From Streptomyces alfalfae (lineage in GTDB: Bacteria; Actinomycetota; Actinomycetes; Streptomycetales; Streptomycetaceae), in contig NZ_QEXM01000050.1 in the NCBI RefSeq assembly GCF_004127445.1, positions 62,001 to 126,000 on the forward strand: DNA of 64,000 nt, written 5' to 3'. The notes under the pieces were generated by a model that was given only the letters and a program-made list of their open reading frames with translations, was not told the DNA's origin and ran no database searches. The position numbers and the translations under genes are program-made. Below, piece after piece: positions 32,875-42,600 of the stretch (the stretch's first letter is position 1; every line of letters begins with the position of its first letter).

Positions 32875-34323
32875 ATGCCTCGCCGGAGTCTTCACGTGAC
32901 CGGCGCAGCGGAGGCTCCGTTGCGGGCCGCGCTGCGTGAGCTGCGCACGGATCTCGACGTGCCCCCGGACTTCCCCGCCGAGGCCCTCGCGGAGGCGGAG
33001 CGCGCCGCGAAGGCGCCCCGGCTGCCGGAGCACGACGCCACGGATGTCCCCCTGTTCACCATCGACCCGCCCGGCTCCGTCGACCTGGACCAGGCCATGC
33101 ACCTGGCCCGGCGCGAGAGCGGTGGCTACCGCGTCACGTACGCCATCGCCGACGTCGCCGCCTACGTCACGCCCGGCGGACCGGTCGACGCCGAGGCCCA
33201 CCGGCGCGTCACCACCCTCTACTTCCCCGACGAGAGGGTCCCGCTGCACCCCGCGGCCCTGAGCGAGGGAGCCGCCAGCCTGCTGCCCGGCCAGACCTGC
33301 CCCGCCGTCCTGTGGACCATCGACCTCGACGCGGACGGCCGCACGGAACGCGCCGACGCGCGCCGCGCCCTCGTGCGCAGCCGGGCCAAACTGGACTACG
33401 CGGGCGTGCAGCGGGCCATCGACGCGGGCGCCGCAGAGGAGCCCCTCGCGCTCCTGCGGGACATCGGGACGCTGCGCGAGGCCCTGGAGGTGGCCCGCGG
33501 CGGCATCTCGCTCAACGTGCCCGAGCAGGAGATCGTCGAGCGCGACGGACGGTACGAGCCGGCTTTCCGCGCGCCCCTGCCGGCCGACGGCTGGAACGCG
33601 CAGATCTCGCTCCTCACGGGCATGGCCGCCGCCGAGCTGATGCTGACCGCGGGCACGGGCATCCTGCGGACGCTGCCCACCGCCCCGGACGGCGCGGTCG
33701 CCCGCCTGCGCCGCACCGCCGAGGCGCTGCGCGTCGACTGGCCGCACCACGTCTCGTACGCGGAGCTCGTGCGCTCCCTCGACCCCCGGCAGCCGCACCA
33801 GGCCGCCTTCCTCCAGGAGTGCACGACGCTGCTGCGGGGCGCGGGCTACACGGCGTTCACCGGCGGCCACCGGCCCGACCCGGCGGTGCACGCCGCGGTC
33901 GCCGCCCCCTACACCCACTGCACGGCCCCGCTGCGCCGCCTCGTCGACCGCTACGCCTCCGAACTGTGCCTCGCCGCCTGCGCGGGCGCGGGCGTCCCGC
34001 AGTGGGTGCTCGCCGCTCTCGACGCGCTGCCCGGGGAGATGGCGGAGGGCACCCGGCGCGGCAACGCCGTGGAGCGCGCGTGCGTGGACATCGTCGAAGC
34101 GGTGATGCTGAAGGACCGGGTCGGCGAGGTGTTCGACGCGGTGGTCGTGGACGTGAAGGACAACGAACCGGCCGTGGGCACCGTGCAGGTGACCGACCCC
34201 GCCGTCGTGGCGCGCATCGAGGGCGGCACGGCGGCGCTGCCCCTCGGGGAGCGCCTGCGCGTCAGGCTCGCGGAGGCGGAAGCGGACCCGGGCGCGGTGA
34301 AGGTGCGGTTCGAACCGGCGTAG
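32875..34323 (+). CDS. RNB-domain 3'-5' exoribonuclease (RNase II/R-like, short form)
   Basis: 482 residues made almost entirely of the RNB catalytic domain. The four-acid metal site is in VPLFTIDPPGSVDLDQAMHLAR, and the later AAPYTHCTAPLRRLVDRY motif marks the RNA-binding channel end. It lacks the N-terminal cold-shock domains of E. coli RNase II and R, as usual in the actinobacterial form. A short beta tail (VDVKDNEPAVGTVQV) may be a reduced S1-type domain. Single gene. Confidence 0.93.
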   Translation: MPRRSLHVTGAAEAPLRAALRELRTDLDVPPDFPAEALAEAERAAKAPRLPEHDATDVPLFTIDPPGSVDLDQAMHLARRESGGYRVTYAIADVAAYVTPGGPVDAEAHRRVTTLYFPDERVPLHPAALSEGAASLLPGQTCPAVLWTIDLDADGRTERADARRALVRSRAKLDYAGVQRAIDAGAAEEPLALLRDIGTLREALEVARGGISLNVPEQEIVERDGRYEPAFRAPLPADGWNAQISLLTGMAAAELMLTAGTGILRTLPTAPDGAVARLRRTAEALRVDWPHHVSYAELVRSLDPRQPHQAAFLQECTTLLRGAGYTAFTGGHRPDPAVHAAVAAPYTHCTAPLRRLVDRYASELCLAACAGAGVPQWVLAALDALPGEMAEGTRRGNAVERACVDIVEAVMLKDRVGEVFDAVVVDVKDNEPAVGTVQVTDPAVVARIEGGTAALPLGERLRVRLAEAEADPGAVKVRFEPA

Positions 34324-34339
34324 CCGCGGGCGACCGCCT

Positions 34340-34540
34340 GCGGGGCCGCTTCCCGAGCCGGGATGACTCCCGCCCGGCCGTTTTCCTGGCCGGACACTTC
34401 CGCCCGGCCGCTTCCCTGGCCAGGGTGACTGCCGTCCGGCCGCTTCCTCGGCCAGGGCTACGGGAGACTGCCGTCCCGTCGCTTCCCGAGCCGGGATGAC
34501 TCCCGCCGAACCGGGATGACTTCCGCCGAGCCGGAACCCT
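34340..34540. repeat. Degenerate tandem repeats downstream of the RNB gene
   Basis: Units with the pattern GCCGGGATGACTCCCGCC(C/G) recur in two lengths: long units near 34355, 34395 and 34440 and short 20-base units near 34490 and 34510. They fill most of the 291-base gap to the next gene, whose last 75 bases carry the promoter. No coding potential. Confidence 0.7.
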
Positions 34541-34590
34541 TGATGGCTAACGGCGTTAGCTATAATGTCATCCTGCCTAACGGCGTTAGC
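34540..34590 (+). promoter_or_regulatory. Promoter with twin GCTAACGGCGTTAGC operators
   Basis: GCTAACGGCGTTAGC (34546-34560) is a perfect 6-base inverted repeat around GGC. It exactly fills the space between TTGATG (-35-like, 34540) and TATAAT (34561-34566). A second copy with one changed base, CCTAACGGCGTTAGC (34576-34590), lies 30 bases on, about where transcription would start. The downstream TetR gene is the obvious repressor. Confidence 0.85.
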
Positions 34591-34614
34591 CAGCCCTGGC
34601 CTCAAGGAGAACCC

Positions 34615-35037
34615 ATGAGCACCTGCGCACCGGCTCCGCCCCGCCCCACGGAACGGACGTCGCCCGGCGCGTGCCGTGCCGCCTGGTTCGTCGCCGCGCT
34701 CGCCTGGTCGGTGCTCGGCGTCATGGCGGGCGTCCAGCACGGCCGGCTCGCGGGCCTGGCCGCCGCCGTCTTCTTCGTCGCCCCCGACCTGACCTTCCTC
34801 GCCGGTCTGCGCGACGCCCCGCGCATGGCCCGCGGGCAGCTCCCCCCGCGGGCCGTCCCCCTCTACAACGCGGCCCACCGCGCCCTGGTCCCGCTCACGC
34901 TCCTCGGGCTGTACGCGGCGCTGCCCGGGAAGTGGGCCCCCGCCCTCGCGGCCCTGTGCGGCTGGCTCGCCCACATCTCGTACGATCGCGCCTTCGGCTA
35001 TGGACTGCGTACCAAGGAGGGCTTTCAGCGTGGCTGA
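34615..35037 (+). CDS. DUF4260-family membrane protein
   Basis: 140 residues with about four hydrophobic segments. The ending WLAHISYDRAFGYGLRTKEGFQRG is the DUF4260 signature, seen in small membrane proteins of unknown function. AAGGAG precedes the ATG. It is translated together with the TetR gene, whose GTG lies 8 bases inside its 3' end, and is controlled by twin operators. This layout is typical of a TetR-repressed stress or efflux-associated gene. Confidence 0.85.
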   Translation: MSTCAPAPPRPTERTSPGACRAAWFVAALAWSVLGVMAGVQHGRLAGLAAAVFFVAPDLTFLAGLRDAPRMARGQLPPRAVPLYNAAHRALVPLTLLGLYAALPGKWAPALAALCGWLAHISYDRAFGYGLRTKEGFQRG

Positions 35038-35590
35038 CCAGCGGCAGGAGCCCGGGGAGCCGCCCACGTGGGGCGAACGCCTCACGCCCAGGGCCAGGGA
35101 GATCGTCCACGCGGCCCGCGATCTCGTCGAGGAGTCGGGGGCCGAGAAGCTCACGATGCGCTCGCTCGCGGACCGGCTCGGCATCAAGGCGCCCTCGCTG
35201 TACAAGCACTTCCCCGACAAGCAGGCGGTGGAGGTCCAGCTGATCGCGCAGATGCTCGACGAATGCGCCGCGGCCTGCGAGGCCGCCGAGGCGGAGGCCC
35301 CGGGCTCGCTCGAAGCCATCGCGGACGCCTACCGCGCGTACGCCCTGCGCCATCCGCACCTCTACCGCCTCGCCACCGAACGCCCGCTGCCCCGTCACGC
35401 CCTGCCCGACGGCCTGGAGGACAGGACCGCCGCCCCGCTGGTGCGCGCCTGCGCGGGGGACGGGGAACTGGCCCGCGCCGCCTGGGCGTTCGCGCACGGC
35501 ATGGTGATCCTGGAGATCCACGGCCGGTTTCCCGAAGGAGCGGACCTCGGCGCGGCATGGAAGAAGGGCACGCGCGCGTTGATCCGCTGA
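35030..35590 (+). CDS. TetR-family regulator
   Basis: 186 residues. The N-terminal DNA-binding domain is REIVHAARDLVEESGAEKLTMRSLADRLGIKAPSLYKHFPDKQAVEVQL, and the ligand domain belongs to the TetR_C_33 (WHG-like) group (HPHLYRLATERPLP, AWAFAHGMVILEIHGRFP). AAGGAGG lies 11 bases before the GTG. It is co-transcribed with DUF4260 from the promoter holding the twin operators, which suits autoregulation. Confidence 0.9.
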   Translation: MADQRQEPGEPPTWGERLTPRAREIVHAARDLVEESGAEKLTMRSLADRLGIKAPSLYKHFPDKQAVEVQLIAQMLDECAAACEAAEAEAPGSLEAIADAYRAYALRHPHLYRLATERPLPRHALPDGLEDRTAAPLVRACAGDGELARAAWAFAHGMVILEIHGRFPEGADLGAAWKKGTRALIR

Positions 35591-35646
35591 GGGCGGCTGC
35601 GGCCGCGCGTACGGAGACGGCGCGGGTTCGGGGGAGCGGGCGGCAC

Positions 35647-36888
35647 ATGAACGACTCAGGGGCAAGGAGCGCGGGCGCGACGGACTCGGACGCCGGGCCG
35701 ACAGGGGCGGGCACGACGTACGCGGCCGACGGGAGTGGGCAAGCGCGCCGTGGCGGCGCGGGGCGCGTGCGTGGTTGGGGGGCCGGGAGTGGCCACGACG
35801 TACGCGGGGTCGACGAGAGCGGGGGAGCGCGCCATGGCGGCGCGGGACGCGTGCGTGGACGGGGTGCCTGGGTGGACGGGGCGGTGAAGGCGGCGGACGG
35901 GGTGGTGGTGAAGGCGGCGGACGGGGAGGTGACGGCGGCAGGCGGACGGCGGCCGCGCGAGCAGGCCTTCTGGGCCAGAGCCCCCCTCGGCCCCGGCGGC
36001 GACAGCCTCGACCTGCTGACCGCCCGTTTCGACCGGCACCGCTACGCCCCGCACTACCACGAGGAGTTCACCGTAGGAGTGGGCGTCGGCGGCTGCGAGG
36101 TCATCGACTACCGGGGCGGGCGCGTGGACGCCGGGCCCGGCTCCATCGTCGTCCTCGCCGCGGGCGAGGTGCACACGGGCGGACCGGCGGCCCTCGGCGG
36201 CTACGCCTACCGCGCCATGTACCCCCTGCCGTCCCTCCTCGCCGAAGGCACCGCCACGCCGCCGCACTTCCGCGAGGCGGTGGTCGACGACCCCGAACTC
36301 GCCGCGGCCCTGCGCGCCGCGCACACCGAGCTGAGCGGGGCCCGGGGCCGCGTGGACCCCCTGGAGGCCGAGTCCCGCGTGCCGTGGCTGCTCACCGCCC
36401 TCGCCCGCAGGCACGGCGCCGCCCGCCCGCTGGCCGACCGCGTCCCGGGCGCCGACCACATCGCCCGCGCGGTCCGCGAACGCCTCGCCGACGAACTCCT
36501 CGCCCCGCCCTCCCTGGCCGAACTCGCCGCCCCGCTCGGCCTCTCCCGCTACCAGCTCCTGCGCGCCTTCCGCACGTCGACGGGGCTGCCGCCCTACGCC
36601 TGGCTCGCCCAGTACCGCGTGACGCGCGCCCGCGCCCACCTGGACGCCGGGTTGCGCCCCGCCGAGGCGGCGTCCCTGGTGGGCTTCGCCGACCAGGCGC
36701 ACCTCACGCGCTGGTTCCGCAGGGTGCTCGGGGTGACCCCGGCGGCGTACCGCAACAGCGTTCAAGACGCGGGACGCCGCCGCGGCGCAGACTCCCGGCA
36801 TGACGGCACGCGGCTGGTTCCTCTTCTCACTCATGGGGGTCCTGTGGGGCATCCCGTATCTCATGATCAAGGTGGCGGTCGACAGTGA
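35647..36888 (+). CDS. AraC-family regulator
   Basis: 413 residues from the first ATG; the conserved region begins near residue 105 (REQAFWARAPLGPG). An AraC ligand-binding cupin (YAPHYHEEFTVGVGVGGCEVIDYRGG) is followed by two helix-turn-helix motifs (LAELAAPLGLSRYQLLRAFRTSTGLPPYAWLAQYRVTRA and AASLVGFADQAHLTRWFRRVLGVTPAAYRNS). Residues 15-75 consist of a roughly 83-base imperfect duplication (from about 35709 and 35792), so the true start may be a GTG beyond it. Its last 89 bases overlap the DMT transporter, which it may control. Confidence 0.83.
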   Translation: MNDSGARSAGATDSDAGPTGAGTTYAADGSGQARRGGAGRVRGWGAGSGHDVRGVDESGGARHGGAGRVRGRGAWVDGAVKAADGVVVKAADGEVTAAGGRRPREQAFWARAPLGPGGDSLDLLTARFDRHRYAPHYHEEFTVGVGVGGCEVIDYRGGRVDAGPGSIVVLAAGEVHTGGPAALGGYAYRAMYPLPSLLAEGTATPPHFREAVVDDPELAAALRAAHTELSGARGRVDPLEAESRVPWLLTALARRHGAARPLADRVPGADHIARAVRERLADELLAPPSLAELAAPLGLSRYQLLRAFRTSTGLPPYAWLAQYRVTRARAHLDAGLRPAEAASLVGFADQAHLTRWFRRVLGVTPAAYRNSVQDAGRRRGADSRHDGTRLVPLLTHGGPVGHPVSHDQGGGRQ

Positions 36889-37786
36889 CCTGTCACCGTC
36901 GACGGTGGTCTTCACCCGCTGCGCGCTGGGCGCGGCGATCCTGCTCCCCTTCGCGGTGCGGCAGGGCGGCCTCGACCGCGTCGTCCGTGGCCACTGGCGG
37001 CCGATGCTGGCCTTCGCGTGCATCGAGATCCTCGGCCCGTGGTGGACCCTGACCGACGCGGAGCGCCACATCTCCAGCTCCACGGCGGGGCTCCTCATCG
37101 CCGCCGTCCCGATCATCGGCGCGCTCCTGGCCCGCTTCTTCGGCGACACGGAACGCCTGGGCGCCCGCCGCCTCGCGGGGCTCGGCCTGGGCCTCGGGGG
37201 CGTCGTGGTCCTCACGGTCCCGCATCTCACGGGCGGCGACGCCTGGTCCCTCACCGAGGTCATGATCACCGCGCTCGGCTACGCCATCGCCCCGCTGATC
37301 GCGGCCCGGCACCTCCGCGAGGTCCCGACGCTGCAACTGATCGCGCCGTGCCTGGTCCTGGCGGCGCTCGTCTACGCCCCCGCGGCGGCGGTGTCCCGGC
37401 CGGACGCGCTCCCGGACACGCCCACCCTGCTCTCCCTGGCGGGCCTGGGAGTCATCTGCACGGCGCTGGCGTTCGTGGTCTTCCTCGAACTGATCCGGGA
37501 GGCGGGCCCCACGAGGGCGGTGGTCTTCACGTACGTCAACCCGGCGGTGGCGGTCGCGGCGGGCGTCACGTTCCTGGACGAGCCGCTGTCCGTGCCCGTG
37601 GTGGCGGCGTTCGCCCTGATCCTGGCCGGCTCGTTCCTGGCGACGGCGGCGACGGCGCCGAGCCGGGGCGCCCGGCGGGTAACATGGTCGGCACGGCAGA
37701 CGAGCCGGGCGGGCGGCCGCGTGAAGACCCCTTCGGGGGCCCTTCCCGAGGAACGTCCGGGCTCCACAGGGCAAGGTGGTGGCTAA
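36800..37786 (+). CDS. EamA/DMT-family transporter, 3' end inside rnpB
   Basis: 328 residues. Ten hydrophobic helices in two EamA repeats (SLMGVLWGIPYLMIKVAV... and ALGYAIAPLIAARHL...) make a complete metabolite exporter by about residue 285. The remaining tail (RGARRVTWSARQTSRAGGRVKTPSGALPEERPG) is encoded partly by the first 90 bases of rnpB, on the same strand. No in-frame stop comes earlier, so the overlap is real. Its start overlaps the AraC gene by 89 bases. Confidence 0.85.
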   Translation: MTARGWFLFSLMGVLWGIPYLMIKVAVDSDLSPSTVVFTRCALGAAILLPFAVRQGGLDRVVRGHWRPMLAFACIEILGPWWTLTDAERHISSSTAGLLIAAVPIIGALLARFFGDTERLGARRLAGLGLGLGGVVVLTVPHLTGGDAWSLTEVMITALGYAIAPLIAARHLREVPTLQLIAPCLVLAALVYAPAAAVSRPDALPDTPTLLSLAGLGVICTALAFVVFLELIREAGPTRAVVFTYVNPAVAVAAGVTFLDEPLSVPVVAAFALILAGSFLATAATAPSRGARRVTWSARQTSRAGGRVKTPSGALPEERPGSTGQGGG

Positions 37787-38117
37787 CGGCCACCCGGGGT
37801 GACCCGCGGGACAGTGCCACAGAAAACAGACCGCCGAGGGCTCCGGCCCCCGGTAAGGGTGAAACGGTGGTGTAAGAGACCACCAGCGCCTGGGGCGACC
37901 CAGGCGGCTAGGTAAACCCCACCTGGAGCAAGGTCAAGAGGAAACGCCTCTTCCCAGGAAAAGGCGCTTCTGCGCGGACGTTCGAGGGCTGCCCGCCCGA
38001 GTCCGCGGGTAGACCGCACGAGGCCGGCAGCAATGCCGGCCCTAGATGGATGGCCGTCACCGCGACGTCCGCGAGGACCCGCGGCACAGAACCCGGCGTA
38101 CAGCCCGACTCGTCTGT
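37697..38117 (+). ncRNA. rnpB: RNase P RNA (class A)
   Basis: Catalytic RNA of RNase P, which trims tRNA 5' ends. Conserved landmarks in order: CAGACGAGCCGGGC (5' P1), GAGGAACGTCCGGGCTCCAC (CR-I), CACAGAAAACAGACCGC, GGTAAGGGTGAAACGGTG (CR-II/III region), AGGTAAACCCCACC (L15-type loop), and ACAGCCCGACTCGTCTG (3' P1) which pairs with the 5' end. About 421 bases. Its first 90 bases also encode the tail of the DMT transporter. A strong terminator follows 21 bases on. Confidence 0.95.
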
Positions 38118-38137
38118 CGTCTCCTGGCGACACTTCG

Positions 38138-38168
38138 GCCCCGGCCCGGGGACTCCCCGGTCCGGGGC
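38138..38168. terminator. Terminator after rnpB, shared with T7SS operon end
   Basis: GCCCCGGCCCGGGG, loop ACT, CCCCGGTCCGGGGC form a 14-base stem with one mismatch. It serves both the plus-strand rnpB and the end of the minus-strand T7SS operon at 38173. Confidence 0.8.
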
Positions 38169-38172
38169 TGCG

Positions 38173-39609
38173 TCATCTCCCCGCGCGGGCCGTCGCCAGA
38201 TGTGCGCGGAGCCGTTCGAACCTGGCCCACGCCTGGGGGTCCGTGCCGTCGCCCAGCGCGTAGTGGAGCGCGGGACGGGTCGGCGGGCCGAGGCGGAGCG
38301 GGTGGGCGCCGGCCCGGGGCTGTTCGGCGTGGGCGAGGCCGATGCCGGTCACCGCGTCCGGGCCCAGGGTGAAGGTCAGCGGGAGGGGCGGGGCCTCGAA
38401 GCGGGGCGGGACGGTGAGGTCCCTGCGGGCGGGGCGGAGGGTCGTGAGCATGGAGGTCAGTCCGTGCTCGGCGGCGAGGAGTTCGGCCAGCGGGGCGAGG
38501 GTTTCCAGGGGCGTGGCCTCGTCGGGGGCGTAGCCGAGGGTGAGGGTGATGTGCTCCTCGATGCCCGCAGGGGTGTGGGAGACGTGGGTGGTGGCGATGG
38601 CCGGGCGGTCCGGGGCGCCGATGGCCGTCAGCCAGGTGGGGGCGGACCGCTGGGCGCGGGCGCGGGCCAGCTCGGTGAGCCGACGAGGGGACCAGGGCAG
38701 GGAGATGGGTTCGGCGGTGGACCAGCCGGCCGGCGGGGCGCCGGTCAGGGCGCGCCAGGACGCTTCCAGGGCGCGGCCGAGGAGCAGGTTCTCGTCGGCG
38801 GGGTGCGTGGTGCGGAGGGAGAGCGCGAGTTGGCGTTCGGCGGGGGCAGGGGGCGCACTCGGTCGGTAGGCGTCGGCGATCCGGGCCTCGCCGTCCGGGG
38901 ACGGGACAGGCGTGAAGTGCCCGTCCCGCCAGTGGAGGCGTGCTCCGGACAGGCCGTCGTAGTAGCCGCAGTCGGGGTCCTGGACGACCCAGCGGTTGGG
39001 GCGCCCGTGCAGCGCGCCGCGCGTGGGGAGGGTCAGGCCGGTGCCGGGCGGGGTGACGATCTGCAGGGCGCGGTCGCCCGCCGCGGCGGTGCGCAGGGCG
39101 TCGGCGAGCCAGGTGTTCATCGCGACGACCGGGCGGCGGTCCTGGATGACGACCGCGGCCTTGTCCGTGAGGATGTCGACGGCCGGTGGCGTCGCCTCGG
39201 GCGCGGCCGCGGCGGTGGCGGCCTCCGAGGTGAGCGGGACGACCTCGGTGTGGGCCGCCTCCGGTGGCCAGACCGTGCCGCCGAGCACGGCGGCGACGCG
39301 CCCGGCGAACGAGCCCGCGAGGCGTTCGCTCTCCTCGACGGTGGTGGAGGCGCGCGCTTCGGTCCACCAGTACGGCCCGTCGGGCGCCACCGCGTCGGGG
39401 CCCAGGAGACGCCTCGCCTCGCCGGGGACCTGGATGAGCAGGGGGGCTTCGACGGAGACCAGGGGGCGGCCGTCGGGGGCGCGGAGCTGGACGACGGCGC
39501 CGTCGGCCACGGACGTGACGCCCAGGTCGGGGCCGCCCGCGAAGAGTCCGGCGAGCACGGTCTTGGTGTCGGGCATCTCAGGGGTGAGGGCGATGACGTC
39601 CTTGGTCAC
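38173..39609 (-). CDS. DUF6177-family protein of the T7SS locus
   Basis: 478 residues, no membrane helix or signal peptide. GTG start overlaps the EccC stop (GTGA), so it is the last gene of the operon. The chain begins MTKDVIALTPEMPDTKTVLAGLFAGGPDLGV and includes WVVQDPDCGYYDGLSG and LTTHPADENLLLGRALEASWRALTG. Matches the Streptomyces DUF6177 family, found with type VII secretion genes. Molecular role unknown; it might stand in for an EccE- or chaperone-type component. Confidence 0.82.
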   Translation of the reverse strand: MTKDVIALTPEMPDTKTVLAGLFAGGPDLGVTSVADGAVVQLRAPDGRPLVSVEAPLLIQVPGEARRLLGPDAVAPDGPYWWTEARASTTVEESERLAGSFAGRVAAVLGGTVWPPEAAHTEVVPLTSEAATAAAAPEATPPAVDILTDKAAVVIQDRRPVVAMNTWLADALRTAAAGDRALQIVTPPGTGLTLPTRGALHGRPNRWVVQDPDCGYYDGLSGARLHWRDGHFTPVPSPDGEARIADAYRPSAPPAPAERQLALSLRTTHPADENLLLGRALEASWRALTGAPPAGWSTAEPISLPWSPRRLTELARARAQRSAPTWLTAIGAPDRPAIATTHVSHTPAGIEEHITLTLGYAPDEATPLETLAPLAELLAAEHGLTSMLTTLRPARRDLTVPPRFEAPPLPLTFTLGPDAVTGIGLAHAEQPRAGAHPLRLGPPTRPALHYALGDGTDPQAWARFERLRAHLATARAGR

Positions 39610-42600
39610 GGGTGCTGGTTCTCCGCGGTGTCGCCGGCCTCGGTGGCGAGGGCGGTCTGGATGAGCTGGTGGCGGCGCCCCCGGCGGACCAGGGTGCCGC
39701 GGCCCGGGGGCTGGGCGGAGGCGTAGAGGCCGGGGAACAGCTGGCCCTCGGTGCGGTCGCCGGTCATGAGCAGGGCGGTGGCGCCGCTCTCGCGCAGGGT
39801 GGTGAGGAAGGGTTCGTACAGGGCGCGGGAGGAGCCCGCGACGCGCCGGGTGACGACGAAGTGCAGGCCGATGTCCTGGGCGGAGGAGATGTGGGGGAGG
39901 AAGGCCGCCAGGGGCTGCTGGCCCGCGGTGGTCAAGATGTCGTAGTCGTCCACGAGGATCACGATGCGCGGGCCGGTGAAGGTGGGCCCTTCGGCGATCG
40001 TGTCCGGGTCGGCGGTCTCCGGCAGCCGCTTCTCCAGCTCACCGGCGATGCCGGTGGCCAGGGCGGCGGCGAGCCTGGCGTTGTGCGCGTAGCCGCCGCG
40101 GTAGGGCTCGGGGACCACGCCGCGCAGGCCGCGGCGGGGATCGAAGACGCCGAAGACCAGCTCCTCGTCGCTGTGGCGGGCGATGAGCTGCTGGGTGAGC
40201 AGCTTGAGCAGGTTCGTCTTGCCGCACTCGTTGTCACCGAGTACCAGCAGGTGCTGGTCCTGCCCCGTCAGATCGAGGAGGGCCGGGGCGAGGGTGTCCT
40301 GCTCGACACCGAGCGGGATGCGTGACGGCTCGGCGACGGTGGAGGGCAGTCTGGCGGCGGGCAGGGCCGTCGGCAGGACCCGTACGGGGGCGGCGAGTTC
40401 GCCGTGCCAGCCGGCCCGCAGCGTACGCGCGGCACTCTCCAGGGCGGGGCCGATGTCCCCGGTGGAGGGGCGGCCGTCGATGCGGGGCAGGGCGGTGTGG
40501 GCGAAGAGCTTGGCGTCGGTCAGGACCCGGCCCGGGGTGTCGGCGGCCAGGGTCTCGGACAGCTTGCGGTCGACGCTGGAGTCGGAGGGGTCGTTCAGGC
40601 GCAGTTCGACGCGGGTGCCGAACATCGACTGGGTGGCGATGCGCACGTCGTTCCAGCGCAGCATCCCGGCGACGACGTGGATGCCGTAGCCGCTGCCGCG
40701 CTTGAGGAGGTCGGTGACGGTGTCGTCGAGTTCGGCGAACTCGTCCCGCAGCGCGCCGAAACCGTCGATGAGCAGCACGATGTCCGTCGAGCCGAGTTCG
40801 GTCAGCTTGCCCTGGGCGCGCAGGCGGCGCAGTTGGCCGACCGAGTCGATGCCGTACTCGCGGAACAGCTCCTCGCGGGCCGTGAGCTGGGCGCGCACCT
40901 CGGCGACGGTGCGGGCGGCGCGTTCGTGGTCGGCGCGGCCCGCGATGCCCCCGACGTGCGGCAGTCCGGCCAGCGCGGACAGGCCGCCGCCGACGAGGTC
41001 GAGGCCGTACACGGCGACCTGGCGCGGGGTGTGGGTCAGGGCGAGGGAGAGCGCGAGGGTGCGCAGCAGCGTGGTCTTGCCGGACTGCGGGCCGCCGATG
41101 ACGGCGGCGTGGCCCCCGGCGACGGTCAGGTCGAGGACCCACGGCTGCTGGCGCTGGGCGGCGGGGTCGTCGAGCACACCGAGGGGTACGCGCATGGGGC
41201 CTTCGGTGAGGGCGAGGTGCAGGCCCCGCTCGGAGGCCCGCACGGGCCCGGCGGCGGCGTCGAGGGCGATGGCGTCGGGCAGCGGCGGCAACCAGATGCG
41301 CCGCACGGGAGGCGCCGCCGCGCACAGCTGGTCGACCATGGCCGACAGGACGGTGGGGCCGGTGTCCCGCTCCCGTGCCGGGGGTTCCTCCGGCACGCCG
41401 GTCGCGGGGGCGTGGCCGGCGGTGAAGGCGGGGTAGGGCCGGGCGAGGGGTGCCTCGTCGGGCTGTTCGCGCAGGGCGGGGCCGCGGTAGCCGCCGGAGA
41501 CATAACCGGCCTTGAAGCGTTCGTATGTCGAGGTGTCCACCTTGAGGTAGCCGAAGCCCGGCAGCGGTGGCAGCTGGAAGGCGTCCACGGTGTCCAGGAC
41601 GGTGCGGGACTCGTCGGCGGAGAAGGTGCGCAGGCCGAGCCGGTAGGAGAGGTAGGTCTCCAGGCCTTTGAGCCTGCCGGATTCGATGCGCTGGCTGGAG
41701 AGCAGCAGGTGCACGCCGATGGAGCGGCCGATGCGGCCGATGGAGAGGAACAGGTCGATGAAGTCGGGTTTGGCGGTGAGGAGTTCGCCGAACTCGTCGA
41801 TGACGACGAAGAGGTGGGGCAGCGGTTCGAGGCCCGGCCGCTTCTCGCGCAGGGCGGCGTAGTGGCCGATGTCGGCGACGTTGCCCGCGTCCTTCAGCAC
41901 CTGCTGGCGGCGCTTGACCTCACCGGCCAGGCTGGTGTGGACGCGCTCGACGAGGCCGGCCTGGTTCTCCAGGTTGGTGATGACACCGGCGACGTGCGGG
42001 AGCCCGGTGAACGGGGCGAAGGTGGCGCCGCCCTTGTAGTCGACCAGGACGAGCGCCAGGTCCTCGGGCGAATGGGTGGTGACCAGGGCGAGGACGAGGG
42101 TGCGCAGCAGCTCGCTCTTGCCGGAGCCGGTCGCGCCCACGCACAGCCCGTGCGGGCCCATGCCCAGCTCGGAGGACTCCTTCAGGTCCAGCAGGACCGG
42201 CCGGTGACGGTCGTCCAGGCCGATGGGCACACGCAGGAAGTCCCGCTCGCCGCGCGGCGCCCACAGCCTGTCCAGGTCGAGGACGGCCGGGTCCGCGATG
42301 CCCAGCAGCTCGGGGAAGTCGACGGGCCCGGAGATCGGGGTGCCGTCGGCGGCGGACTCGGCGGACAGCCGCAGCGGGGCGAGCATGCGCGCGAGGCCTT
42401 CCGCGCCGGCGACGCCCACGTCGTCCGCGGTGCCGCGGCTGGGCGGCGCGTCGGGGACGCGCAGATCCTCGACGCTCACCTGGTCGCCGTCGACGGTGAT
42501 GCGGACGCTCACCCGGTCCGGCTCGTGCACCTGCCGCTCCAGCAGGTGCAGCACGGTCACGCCCATGCCGGGGAGGTCGACCGCCGCGTCGGGGCGCGGG

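Noticed and set aside
37697..38117. tRNA or tmRNA in the structured RNA region
   Set aside because: All landmarks fit RNase P RNA; no anticodon arm or tag reading frame. No tRNA was found elsewhere by eye.
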